Below are positions 34,101-46,200 of a stretch of 64,000 nucleotides of DNA, piece after piece. Where the stretch lies: assembly GCF_037038585.1 (NCBI RefSeq), contig NC_092521.1, positions 48,400,398 through 48,464,397 of the forward strand, given 5' to 3'. This stretch comes from Patagioenas fasciata (Eukaryota > Chordata > Aves > Columbiformes > Columbidae). How positions within the stretch are numbered: position 1 is the first letter of the stretch; each line of letters starts with the position of its first letter. Position numbers and translations under genes: made by a program. The notes beneath the pieces are model-generated. The model had not been told where the DNA came from and made no database searches. It saw nothing but the letters and a program-made list of their open reading frames with translations.

Positions 34101-36720
34101 TAGGTTAAACTGACCTTTTTGACTTCAGCTTGCACCATGCAACAAGAGGCTCTGGAGTTACTTGAAGGACCCCCAGATCTGTCTTTCCTGTACTCCCACT
34201 ATATTCCTACACCCTTTAAAGCAGGACTCAGCCCTGCCCCTCTGCATATTTTCATCCGGCTTTCCTAAATGCAGACCCCAGCATTGGTTTTTACCATTGC
34301 CCTCATCTGTATCCCCAACATGGCAAACCAGAAAGGCCATCTTTTCAGTGTGTGCCTCAGGAGCCAAGTATATCTTTGCTTCAGCATTGTCCTATGCGAA
34401 CAGGTTACTCTTGTCACCTAGCAGCTGGCAACCTCCTTGTGCATATGCTTGAGTTGTGGCACATCCAGAAGGTGGGAAACCGAAAGCTACCATCCATTGC
34501 TAGTGTATGCCAAAAACATGGGTAGGTGTAACGTACATATTTCTAGTGCTGTTGGTTCTAACAAGATCACACTGCACATCTACCTCTCCGTACTTGTACA
34601 GCCTTCTCATCTCTTGTAGCCAGCCCTGTGAACTGTGTGATGTTGGGAGCTGGGACATCAAGCCCCCTGCCGTGAGGCTTGTGTGCTAAGAACTGATCAT
34701 CTCATAAGGCTTGCAGCGGAGTAGGGAATGGTTTTTGTTCTTTCTCAAGAGTTGTATGTAAATTATATGTTGAATAGTGGTATTATTCTTAACAGGAGAT
34801 GACGTGCATTCTTGAGAGTGTAATGAAAGACCAGAAGAGCAGGGGTTACACAGCAAAGAGGCATAAATGGTTCTTCAGGAAAAATGAGAAGTTAGGCTGC
34901 AGTTTCTTCCTGCTCTCTCGGGGTGTGGTGCAAGACCATAGTTAACTTATTTTGTCTTAAAACCCATAATCTGTCAAGTTACTTAAATGTTTGTGGTTTT
35001 GTTTTGAAGGAAGCTTTTCCACAAGATGCTGTACTCAAAGGACACTGTTCATTCTCCAAGTGAGATTACAGGGTGGGGAGAGGTGGTGTCATCTTAAAAA
35101 TAGGGAAATTCACTCCCTATTTTAACTTTCTTTGTAACAATGATAAGGTTAACTAGACTTTGAAGTCAGCCTGCATGTTAATTTGGTGATTTGCTGAGGG
35201 GAGAAAGTATGACTTGTTGGCTTTTCTACGAAGGTGTCTGAGATGACCAGGATGCTACAAGTTTTGAAAAGCTTTTATATTAACACTGTACCTTTGTAGA
35301 GTACAAATGAAGAGCAGAAGTCCAGCCACATTTCTGCTCAGAGCAAACCCGATTTTTAGTGGCTTTGCCTTTGACTTTGCTGCTGAGGTCTTCCCGAATG
35401 GGCTGGCAGGAGCTGGGGTGCAGCCTCTTGGTGCAGCCCCAGGCACCTTGGGGTGCACTGGCAGAGCTCCAGGCACGGGTAATGGCATTTCGGCTACTCA
35501 CTACCACAGCAGCTGGACCTCTTCACCTTGGTACTTCCCCTCTGTCCTTTGGCACTGGCTTAAAAAAAAAAAAGCACTGATTTAGATTGCAATTAGAGGA
35601 AAAAGTTAATGAGGGCATATGTTAAGAATGAATAAATGTCCAGAAGTTGTTTATCCTTAGAGATGTTGTGAGTGGTCGGTAGCTTGCAGGGCTTTATTTC
35701 CTTGCCTAGAAGGGACCTTTTGGTCAAACGCCAAGACTAAAGTGCTAGAAAATGAGTCTGTTTATCTCTTCAACATTTGTCATGCTCACTGAACATCTAG
35801 ACTTTTTTTTTTTCTTATTAACTGGCTTGCAAACCCCCTCTCCCCCATATTTTTCACTTTCCAAGCTCCTGGCCCCTCCCCACCCACTGTGCATTATTTT
35901 GTTTGTTGACCAAAAGGGCACTAGTGAATTTTTCAACAGTTTCCATTAAAAAAAAAAAAGTCTGGATAATTTTGTTTAATTCATGGAAGAATAATATCTG
36001 CATTGTAAACAGAAGTTCTTCCAGGATAAATCTTGCCAGTAGCTCCAGGAAGGATACTAAAGGAAAACCACTCTTTAAGGCCCAACATGGGTAGATTTTC
36101 TTCTGGTAGGCAGCAAGGGGTGAGCTACAGAAGATGTTAACAGTTTGTCTTAATCTACTCTCTGGTTTGCAAGCTACCTAATTAAAATCTTCAAAGAAAG
36201 TTTTTTTGCTTATCCTTTTCAAGAAAGTGTTGCATTAGAATGAGGCATTTGCAATCAATTTTCTCTTTTTTTTTTTTTCTCTGAGCAACTGGGCTAAAGA
36301 AGGAAGTTATAGGTTGAGAGCATTTTTAGGAACATAAATGAATCAATGTACCTATATAATTGTCTATGGCACATTTTTATACTCGCTTGTAAAACATAAA
36401 ATGACCAGAAGTAAGCATTTTTGAGTTTCTTTTATAAATTATTTTTCATGGGTATATTAACTTGAGAAAAGATAGAAGGTTATAATTTCTTTAATGGCTT
36501 GTGTTTACAGAACTGTTCAAGAGGGTTTATTTAAGTCTAAATTTATTTGGATTTGCTGATGGTCTTTTGACACCAAACCATGCTTTCCCCAACATCTCTG
36601 TCAGCTCTTCGGGCATAATTTAAAACTTTGTGGTTTCCGTGAAGTTTTGAGAAGTTGATCCTTTTAAGGCAGCAGGTGGCTAAAATGCTGTGTGATGTGG
36701 TATTAAAATTAGCTTTTTTG

Positions 36721-36767
36721 TGTGTGTGTGTGTGTGTTTTGTTTTTGTTGTTGTGTTTTTTTTTTTC
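36721..36767. repeat. (TG)8 followed by T-rich repeat
   Basis: Eight TG units (36721-36736) run into GTTTTTGTTGTTGTG and an 11-base T run. Confidence 0.9.
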
Positions 36768-37660
36768 CCAAAGAGCAAACTTGACATGCATGATGCCTGC
36801 TCAAGAAAGAATGGGTCTGTTTGACCAAGGACCCCCTGTGCTTTCTTCCCTTTTCCATGGTGACTCAGATTATCTCATTTCTGATGCTGCTCAGAGTTCC
36901 ATAACATAATTCCGAGTAGACTGAATGTTCAGCTTCATTTAATGACTTCCGTGTACTCTTGAACTGACTGCATAAATTATATAGTAGAAGATTCATGCAC
37001 AAAATATACAAATACTGAGCAGCAGTAAATGGGGCTTGTGGATGAAATCCACTCCATACAGACAACCAATTTGAGATGCTTCTACTTGACAATCTCTGCC
37101 AAAGGTATGTTTGCAGGAGGAAGGAGGATAGTAAAAGGATGAAATGTAATCCTGGCACAGTATAAAATGACAAGCTGTGAGTAAGCATCTTACTTGACAG
37201 CCTGTCCAAGATTTGGGGATCAGATAACTTGGGTGCATTTCTTAGTTTTGCATTTGTTTTGGAGACTACAAACAAACAGTATTAGAGTAACAGAATGAAA
37301 AGTAAAATAATGTGAGTTTTGCTTAAGAACTTGGTTATTAAAGGGGGCAGCAGTTAAATTAAGGAGTGATCACATGGCAGTCTGAGTGTCATCCCTCAGA
37401 CAACGTAAAATCTAATTGCTATCTGGTGTGCAGAGCCAAGGGACTCTGTATTGAATAAAGACTTAAAATTAGACTCCAAGAAGGAAAATGTAAATTCTGT
37501 GAACTGTGCCTAAGTTACAGGGGAAAATCAGAGGGAACAAAGAGTCTGAGCTGGCTGCTGACATGGCTGCGGGGGTGCCCTGTGGGACTGCACCCTCCTG
37601 TCAAAGGGGTAGGCAAAAATGATTATGTTGCGTTGTTAAAATAAAATTGACCTTATTGAT

Positions 37661-37731
37661 GGGGGGGGGGTGTGTTTGTGGGGTTGGTTTGTTTGTTTTG
37701 TCTGGGTTGGTTTGTTTTGGTTCTTTTTTTT
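37661..37731. repeat. G10 and GGTTTGTTT-type repeat
   Basis: Ten G residues, then G/T-only sequence with repeated GGTTGGTTTGTTTG units apart from three C bases. The G- and T-rich strand is the RNA-sense strand. Confidence 0.9.
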
Positions 37732-39469
37732 GAAAAACATCATGTAAATCTGACATTACTTGGGGCCCTTATTTATCTTTACAGCTATTGACAGATAGCT
37801 ATCACATTTAGAGTAAAGTAATGATGCTTTGCTCCTCCTAAAAGAAAATTACTGCAAGAAGCAAACATCAAAGGTCAGTGTTGCCAGAAAACTCTAAAGG
37901 ATATTTGAACAAACTATTACCAATTAGGAGGCTATATCCTATAACTAAGGGGTGATTTTTTAAAAAATACAACCCCTTAGGGTGGAGGGAAATCTTACAA
38001 AAGGTATTGTAATAGCCTTTTATCTAAAATAAGAGGCTCTCACAAGCATAGTAACATTTCATAGAATGGGCCTCACTCTAGAAGTTGAATTGAATGCTCT
38101 GGTATGTACACGATTCAGCCAGCCAATTCACAAAAAGTCAGCAGAGGATGCTCTGTTCTGTCCTCACCCTAAAATGTGTGTGTTCTGGAAAGCGTGTCTG
38201 TAAAAATGTTTTTGTACTTCCCAGTGTATTGTTCGTCAGTGAGATCTACATCAAATATGCTTACTATACAAGTTTAATTATGTGCCCTCTAATTGCTAGC
38301 ATTGCGTTTTCAGTCTGGAACGTAAGTTTAAAGTGCATTTTTCTTTGTCATCTTCAATATTAAAAAAATTGTGGATTCAGCTAAGCCTTTAGTTTTGTAG
38401 CTCTGGTTCTGGCAAGTTTGCCCAGTGGTGCTGGTGCAGCCGTATTGTTAAGAGAGAGACTGTATGCTTATAAATAAAATAAGGTGCTTTCTTCTGGTGC
38501 TTAGACAAACCAACCCATTATGCTCCAAAAATAATTTTACTTACGCTCTCATAGGTATACTGGCTTTTTGTATTTGGCTCACAGTTTATAATCAGTGCAT
38601 CGCTTGTTCAGGAAGGCATGTTTCTAGAAAGCATGCTGTAATGCCATTCTTTTTTTTTCCCTTTGTGTGTATATATATCTATGTATGTGTGCATCTCCTT
38701 CATCCCTATTAAGTATATGTATCCAGTGTTACATTTGTTTGTTCAGTTGTTTAAGGTTGGGATTTTTTTTCCTGGACAATTAGGTAACTTTTTTTATTGC
38801 CAGATATTTTTGATAGATTTATTTTTGCATCTCCCTCTTTAGTTTAGTAAAACTGAGAACCACAGAACCTTTCAAAGACTAAATTGTGAATTTGCTCTCC
38901 TGGAGTCCCGGTGTTGCTAACCTAGGCCTTAGCAGACATCTTCTTGATCTTGTGGAGTCATGCAGAGGCTTTCTTTAGCAAGACATAACCAAAACCATCG
39001 TCTATTTTTTTCCCATCATATTTTTTCTAAAGTGGTCCCAGTTAGAAAGCCCATGTGGGGAAATTACTACATAGAAGTACCTGAACTGCTGGGATTTAGA
39101 TGCTGCTATCTGCTCTATCTTATGCTGGCTTGACATGTGCAGGAATATGCAGAATCAGCAACCCTACTGTTTTGCCTCTGCCTCGTTCAGTGATGTCTCT
39201 GCAAAGTGGTTCATAAAACTGTTTCAGGGATGCTTTTCAGATGTTGATGTAACTGAAAAAAAAAAAAAGTAGGCTGAGATCAGTAGATCGTACTCAACAC
39301 CTGAAGAAGGAAAAGGGAATGTGCTTCTTGTTTCTCTGACCCCTTTGTGTGATAACGTGTTCATCCCTGGAGCACATCAGTCTTACTTCCAGATTCTTCT
39401 GGGGAAGTAGTTGGAGGTTTTTTGCTGTCGTTTTGTGGCTTTGGTGGGGATTTTTTCTTCAGAGTTTAT

Positions 39470-39560
39470 GTATTGTGGTTTTTTTGTTTGTTTGTTTGGA
39501 TTTTGTTTGTGTGGGTTTTTGGTTTTGTTGGTTTGAGTTTGTCTTTTTTTTTTTTTTTTC
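39470..39560. repeat. T/G-rich low-complexity tract
   Basis: GTTT and GTTTT units ending in a 16-base T run (39544-39559). An open frame across it (39349-39582) is just Phe/Val/Cys-rich low-complexity translation. Confidence 0.9.
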
Positions 39561-39649
39561 ATTTGTGAGAAAGATTGTTTAAGGGTTTTCTCACTTCACT
39601 ATTCCTGTTTATGTTTTTTACTTAGAAAGAAATAGTAATGATTTAATAC

Positions 39650-39765
39650 CTTCCGATATTCATCTGGCCAGTGATAGTGCCTTCCAAATCCATATGTTAT
39701 AATTGCTGCTATACCAGCAAAGCCCATGTGGGAAAACACCAAAATGGCAGAGAAGAAAATAAATT
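39650..39765 (-). other. Exon-like interval with membrane-segment coding potential, antisense to CDH2
   Basis: On the minus strand a 116-nt open interval lies between an acceptor-like CATTCACCTGCAG (AG at 39767-39766) and a donor-like AAG/GTATTA (GT at 39649-39648). In the open frame it reads as a hydrophobic helix (FIFFSAILVFSHMGF, AGIAAIITYGFG) followed by a polar, aromatic RHYHWPDEYRK, as at a membrane boundary. Two bases complete a split codon at the start and it ends in phase 0. I do not recognise the protein family. No companion exons were identified. It could be an exon of an unannotated antisense gene, a fragment of a duplicated gene, or chance. Confidence 0.25.
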
Positions 39766-41682
39766 CTGCAGGTGAATGACCCAGATTGGCCTCTATCACA
39801 TCGCTTGTGAAGAGCCAAGAGCTGTTTTTGTCTAGTGGTGGTGCAGGGTTTTGGAAGTTAAGGTAGAGTCAAGGGAAGCATCTCTTCTCTAAATGCAACT
39901 GTGTGGTAACTGATTCTTATTCAAGACTTCTCCCGATACTCTGCTTCCACTGTCCTTATCTGCACAAGCTGGTGCTCTCCTGGTACCCTCATGCATTATG
40001 CAGCCTTACAAAATTCCTCCTCCTCCCTGTTCTGTGTCCTTCAACTACTTTGCAGATAATTATCATGGCTCCCTCATTTGTTGCTTGGCCAAGATGTACA
40101 ACGCGTTCAGCTCTTTGATCTTGCAATATGATTCGTTCTTGCCCGGCTCCTTTGTTACTTAACTACTTTGGTTTGTCTTTGTTCTGCTCTTTCTTAGAGT
40201 TGGACAAACAAAGTGTTTGGAGGACTAGAAAGGGAAGATAGTAGAGTAGATTGAGCCTTTATCACAAGTTATCCTGCCTCTGAGCTTCCTGGATGATGGA
40301 GTCACAGTGTGTGCTACGTTCTTTCTCTCCTGTAGGTCATTAGAGGAAAGTTGTCTCTAGTATTACTGCGTTGACTTGGAATGGAGTTTTAGCATCAAGT
40401 AGAAAAGATGCAATGAATGCGAGGGTGTTTTTGGTGGAGGGGAGAATGATTTAAAGAAGTGTAGCATCTTATCCATACTCTGGTCATGATGGAGGCTGTA
40501 GGGTGTATTTTCTTGACCTTCTAACCCTTAGTTGCTCTGTATGTTTGAATGGTGTTTTTAAAACAAAAATCAAGGAGCAGTTGACAGAGAAGGGGTTGTT
40601 GCAAATGTGTAAACGGTGACAACTCTTATTCTAGTGAGAATTAGTAGAATTTTTACGACAAGTTACAGAAAAAATATTTATGTCTTACTGCTAGACATTT
40701 TATGTCAGACAATTAAAATTATTTAGGAAAGTTGGGCATCTGAGACGGAATCGGAAAGCAGATCAGTCTGGGGAATTGTCCCATCTGGCAGCTGACTGTG
40801 AGAGATCACTGCAAGCAAGAATGATCTTTTATTTCCCTCCAATAATACATAATTTTCCAAATTTAACAGCAGCCTTTTAAGAAACATGTGTTTGCGTTTC
40901 ATTGTCCTGACTGGGTGCAAGTAAGCAATAGCGAGTAAAGATGGATCTCCAAACTGAAGCAAATAAAAGGATCATTGCCCTCCGGAAGTATTAAATCTCT
41001 CAATCTCAGATTTTTCTGCCATAGCAGATTTTTTTAAAAACATCTTGTGGCAGAGTAAAACAATAAATATCATAGGATTTGAAATGCATTGAGCAACCAT
41101 GACTTCCTTGTCTCTACAGCCAGCTGCCTCTGTTGTTCCAGATCTCACTTTTAATATAGGTACTTAATTGCTATGTTTTCCATCTGTTTTTTGTAGATTT
41201 TAAAAGGTCTGCTAGAGAAGTATTAAGAAGTTCTGCTGTCAGTAGGCTTAGGTTTTTTAGATGGAGATGTGCATGCCCAGTGGAAAATGTTTTAGGCTTC
41301 CACAAAAGGAAAAAAGTTTCCAACAGCTACTTGCTTCCGTGTGTTCCTAGCTCTTTTTAGATGTCCTGAGGAAAGAGATGACTCTGCCGATATTTCTCTC
41401 TCTGGAAACTCACTTTTGAATTGGGGGAGGGAGGTGGAGAAAAAGTAATTGTTCTGGGTATTCTTTGTGAATTTTTAACTTCCTGATATTAGTGCCCATT
41501 TCCAAATCCCATGTTTCCTTTCTTGTGACGTGAAAGAGGCATGTAAGAACATATAATCATTGACAGGTAGGCTTCCCTCTGACAAGCTTGAGTGGGTGGT
41601 GTAATGCTTTACAACCCTGTTGGTAGTACAGTTTTAAGTGTTGTCTTCATCTTTAAATAATTGTTGGGTGGTTTGTTGGTGT

Positions 41683-41692
41683 GTGTTTTTTG

Positions 41693-41723
<31 letters not shown>

Positions 41724-41729
41724 TTTTTA
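41683..41729. repeat. (TTTTG)n microsatellite
   Basis: About six TTTTG pentamers followed by a T run. Simple repeat similar to that at 11.8 kb. Confidence 0.9.
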
Positions 41730-41840
41730 ATGTAATTTGCTGGATATCATGGTTCTATGTTAAGTATTTTTCCCTATGCTTGGAACAAACTGCCTGAGTG
41801 TTAGATGCTGGATATTTATTTGTTACTGAAATAGTCCTTA

Positions 41841-41884
41841 TAGATACTGTATGACAGTATCTATACTGTATAACAGTATCTATA
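41841..41884. repeat. Tandem hairpin-forming 19-mers
   Basis: ACTGTATGACAGTATCTAT (41846-41864) is followed directly by ACTGTATAACAGTATCTAT (41865-41883), differing at one base. Each copy contains the dyad ACTGT...ACAGT; with the preceding TAGAT the first forms a stem of ten pairs (41841-41850 with 41854-41863) around a three-base loop. Confidence 0.9.
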
Positions 41885-42697
41885 ACAAAGAGTATTCAGG
41901 ATAGCAAAGATCTATATGCAAGCACCCCTATTTTCTTTACATGGGAAATATTTTTCGTACACACATTACTTGCCACATTTTGGCTTTCTCCAGCTTGATT
42001 ATTTCCTTTTGGAAGTCATCAACAGCCTATTGACTGCCACACATAGAGCAGAACTATCTTTCATAATAAGAAGCTAACTGATCAAATTTAAAATTATTTC
42101 CGCCAAAAAACTTGTCTACTGTATGAGTGTATATGTTCATATTCAAAAAGACTCAATACTTAGGGAAATTATATAATAGGTAAAGAACTGTGGGGCAAAG
42201 AATTGTGGCGAGTGTTGGGCCACATAAATCAGTACAGTTTCTCTGAAGTTTGTAGTTTAAATTCAGTATTTTCAAGATGACAGTTTTCCTTGCTGTTTTT
42301 ATAACAGTCGTGAGTGCATTGATTTTTTTCGCTGTGCTCTAACAGCACAGAGGTGGTGTCTTGCGTAGGGAACTGAAGAACTACAAAGACAGAAACCCTC
42401 AGCAGAAGTTCAGACTGTTTTCTGCATGTAAAGAACAAATTCTAGTATACGTAACTGGTCACGTAACAGCAAGACAAGCTCACCTAATGAAATCATCACC
42501 CTGAGATGCTTTAAAAAAAAAGGACAAAGAATAATGGAAGCTGGAGAAGGATCTTTCTGGAATCATGATATTTTTTTTCCTATAAAACAGTTGTGCAATT
42601 TTAGAAGTAGTTTATTGTAGTCTTGTTCTCGTGCTGATGGAAGTTATGCTTAATTTGGGCCAAAATTAAATATTCCTTTTTGGTTTTGTTTGGTGTG

Positions 42698-42715
42698 TTT
42701 TTTTTTTTTTTTTTT
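42698..42715. repeat. Poly(T) run
   Basis: Eighteen T residues after GGTTTTGTTTGGTGTG. Confidence 0.9.
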
Positions 42716-43213
42716 GGTCTGTGTGTTTTTGATTCTGAAATGAGCTCCAGAGAGAACCATTTATTACGCTGCAAGTTTCTCTGCCTCAATCACATCCACA
42801 GTGTTCCTTCCTACCTCAGACATCCCTTAATCAGACTGGGGTCTGCAGCACTGTGAAAATGTTATTCATTGGAGTCCTATACTCATAAAGAAGTGTGTAC
42901 TGAGATGCTCTGAAGGGAACAATACATTGCCTTTCAGAAAAGGGGTTTTCTTGTCTCTGTTCATATAATTATTGAGAAATGAAAAAAAAGAACAAAAAGG
43001 AAACCCTTCAATTCACCATGTCCCAAAGTGACAAAGTAATGTGCTGTTAAATGCTTTTAGTATTGTATTTCAGGCTTTTTCCAGTTCTAAGTTGAAGTCC
43101 CTTCCAAAGTTGAGAAGATTGGATGGCACAGTGGTCATCATTATGTCCTTAATAAAAGCCTAAGATGAGCATCTTTAAAGCAATATTTGGGGTTGATACT
43201 GGCAAAAAATTCC

Positions 43214-43230
43214 TTTTTTTTTTTTTTTTT
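43214..43230. repeat. Poly(T) run
   Basis: Seventeen T residues in intron 2. Confidence 0.9.
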
Positions 43231-46200
43231 AATGTAACCATGATGGTAACCTTTTGATTAAAATTTATTAGTGTTTAACTATCCTTGAACTGAGAGATAA
43301 TGATAATGTTTTAAAGTTAGATCTGGTATCTCTTTGATATTGGCTCTTTATTTATTAGGACTATGTAAACAGCTGCAAGGTATTGTCTTGCTGTGTACAG
43401 GAAAAGTGTGCATTTCCTTGTTCCCAGAAATGGAAAAATGCATCATCCACAGTTCTACTCTTCAGAGGATTTGCACTTTTTCTGTTGAAACTGTGCTATG
43501 CACAGATAATTACCACAAAAAAAACACCACTGAACAGATAGCCTTTGCGAAACACTTAAGCGAATCTACTTGAAATTATTTGTGTTTTCTAAACAAAACC
43601 TTATAAAGACAAAAACTTAAGGGGCTGGGAAACAACACTGATTTTTTTCATTGCAAATCGTGTCCTGTGATGTTTTGGTGATGGGGATGCATACCTTTTG
43701 CATTGCTGTAAAAATGTGGCATCCATTATGTTGTGTGAGCTTGACATCAGTGCAGCTGCATTTGGTCTGCGAAAAGAAGAACCTCACAGCAATTAAAAGA
43801 CCTTCCATAGACATGAGGCCTAAACCTAGTTCTCTCCAACCTGGATTTTTGTTGCTGTTATTGTTCCTGTTGGTCGTTCTCTAAGAATAGAAACAAAGGG
43901 CTTTTATATTTGAGTAAAGAATAGAGTTTCTAATAAGGCTGAACCAATAACTGAGAATTAAGAACCTAATAGTTTGAAGAGCCAGAAGAAGAGGGGGGTC
44001 TTCCAGTTGGGAGACATCTATTAACAAAGCAAAACACACATGGAGACACACATGAGTTTATTAGCATTGTTCCAACCATCTTTATCCCTGTCTTGAAATC
44101 TAATTTCCTGTAGATTTGCAAGTTTTGCTTTGGCAGGCTGTTAAATGCATGACTACATTGCCACATAAATTAAACAAATTTGAGACTTAAATTGCAGAAA
44201 TGAGTCCTATCTGGCGTCTTTGTCTAGCATTAAAATTTCATTGACCACCACTGCTAAATTTTAGGAGTAAATTCTTATTATACCCACTTAAACTTTTATC
44301 TACATGAGGAAGCAGGCTTTCATATTCAGTTTTCATACTGGAGGAGACGGTAAAATGCTCTAGTCTAGTACATCACACGTTTAAGCAATTTGAGTTTAGC
44401 ACAAAAATGTCATCCATTGATATATTGTGAGTCAACCAAGGTTTTTTCATAATTCAGTTTACTTGCATAAACCATGTTAAAAAAATGGATAAAATGGAAG
44501 AGTAGAAAATAATGCGGAGAAAATGAATGCTAAAGAAACAAAATTTGATATTATTAAAGTCCTTTGCAAATACTGAAGTAGAGAATTATGTGTAGCTTTG
44601 GTCAGGCTTTTTATTTGTTCTTTCAGGGGAAGATTGATGTAATCAGTGATGCACCTTGCATTTTGTTTTGTGGGTTAGAAACACTGTGTATACTATTTCA
44701 GAAATATCTCTTCCAGGCAACTGTGCTCTGGGAACTTCTGAGAAAACGTGGTACACATCAGCCTTATGAACCTTATGCTCGTAGCAAACAAAGTGGTCTC
44801 ATCAGCTGTGCTTTAGTTGTGTGCTCATCTGGATTACTGGTGGAAAACAATTCTGAAAATAGTTGGGGGGGGAGGTTTATGTTTGGTGAATGTTTTCATT
44901 GGCAGTTAACCTCACCCTTGTCTTTTTATCTGCCCCATGTACTCCTCCAGTAAAAATGCATTTTACATGTGAATGATGATAATCAACCTTTGCAAATCCT
45001 TTTGACTCAGTTTTAAAGGAGCAGAACTGGATTGACTGAAGAAAGCAGAGGATCCTTGAGAAACTCATATGTAATTCTTGATATGTTGTCTTTTTTTGTA
45101 TTTTTTAATATAAAAATATATGGGGAAAAATGGAGAATTACATATTATGCTTTCTATGCTTGGGTTTAAAGACACTGCAATAATTTTGCTAAGAATATTC
45201 ATGTTTGATTAACCAATTCTTTAAATGATTGAGAACTCATTGCTTCTGAAAGCAATTCTGCTTATGAACTTACTGCATTATAAGTATTTTTTTTCAAATG
45301 AGGATTAGTTTTAATATAGCGCGATATACTTAAATTGGGTTTTATGTGGTAGATTTGAAAACTACATTTAATAAGCTATTAACATGGAAGACTAGAATAG
45401 TACATTAGCAAAATGAATGTTTGACAAGCATGATTTTTAAAACATGTTGGTTTTTTTTCTTTTTATATAATTATAAAATTAAAAGTGCTCTTAGTGTTAC
45501 AACAAATGGTACTTTTAACCACTTGAAAAATAATCACTTTTTCTTCCTATTAAGCAATTTACTTGTTTTTACCAAGCAACTAGATTATTAGCTTAATGTG
45601 TGTCAGTTATTTTGACCAACGTAGGAGGAAAAAAAAGCTGTGTAGTTCTTACTAGATCCAGGCCTTTGTAACTAAAAAACCCAAGAAGTTTATGCAGCAA
45701 ATCAGACTGCGTTAATTTCATAGTATTAAAAACTATAATTTTGTCTTACTAGCACAAGTTTGCATAAAGAGAATGATGTAGAGAGAGTGTGGGGGGGTAA
45801 GTCAGAACAGCTGAAAACTAAACGCTATGTCTGTTTAAGCTGTTTTTGGAGAGGGTGGGTGCAAGGTTAGAGGCATCAATATGTATGGAAATGCAGGTTG
45901 CTGCAGGTAAGGTGACCACGCTGACATAGTCTAATCTCAGAATGTTTCCGTACTAACTTGATTTCAATATTAGTAACTTCAGTCTGAGGTATATGTTGCT
46001 ATCACAACTTTGCACTTTTGCTTAACTACAGATTAAAATGAGCAGGTGGATGTATAATAACTATTTACATGTCACTTGACATCAAGCATGATAATTTAAC
46101 ATTAAAGAAGGTACTCTTCTTAAAATTAGTTTCAGAAGAAGTAGTTTTTAAAGCCAGTGTTACAGTCAACACGTAGAATTATTTGAGTACAAAAAAATTA

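Noticed and set aside
36865..37275. 136-codon minus-strand open frame
   Set aside because: Leu/Ser-rich translation without motif or splice-site support; long for the base composition but not convincing.
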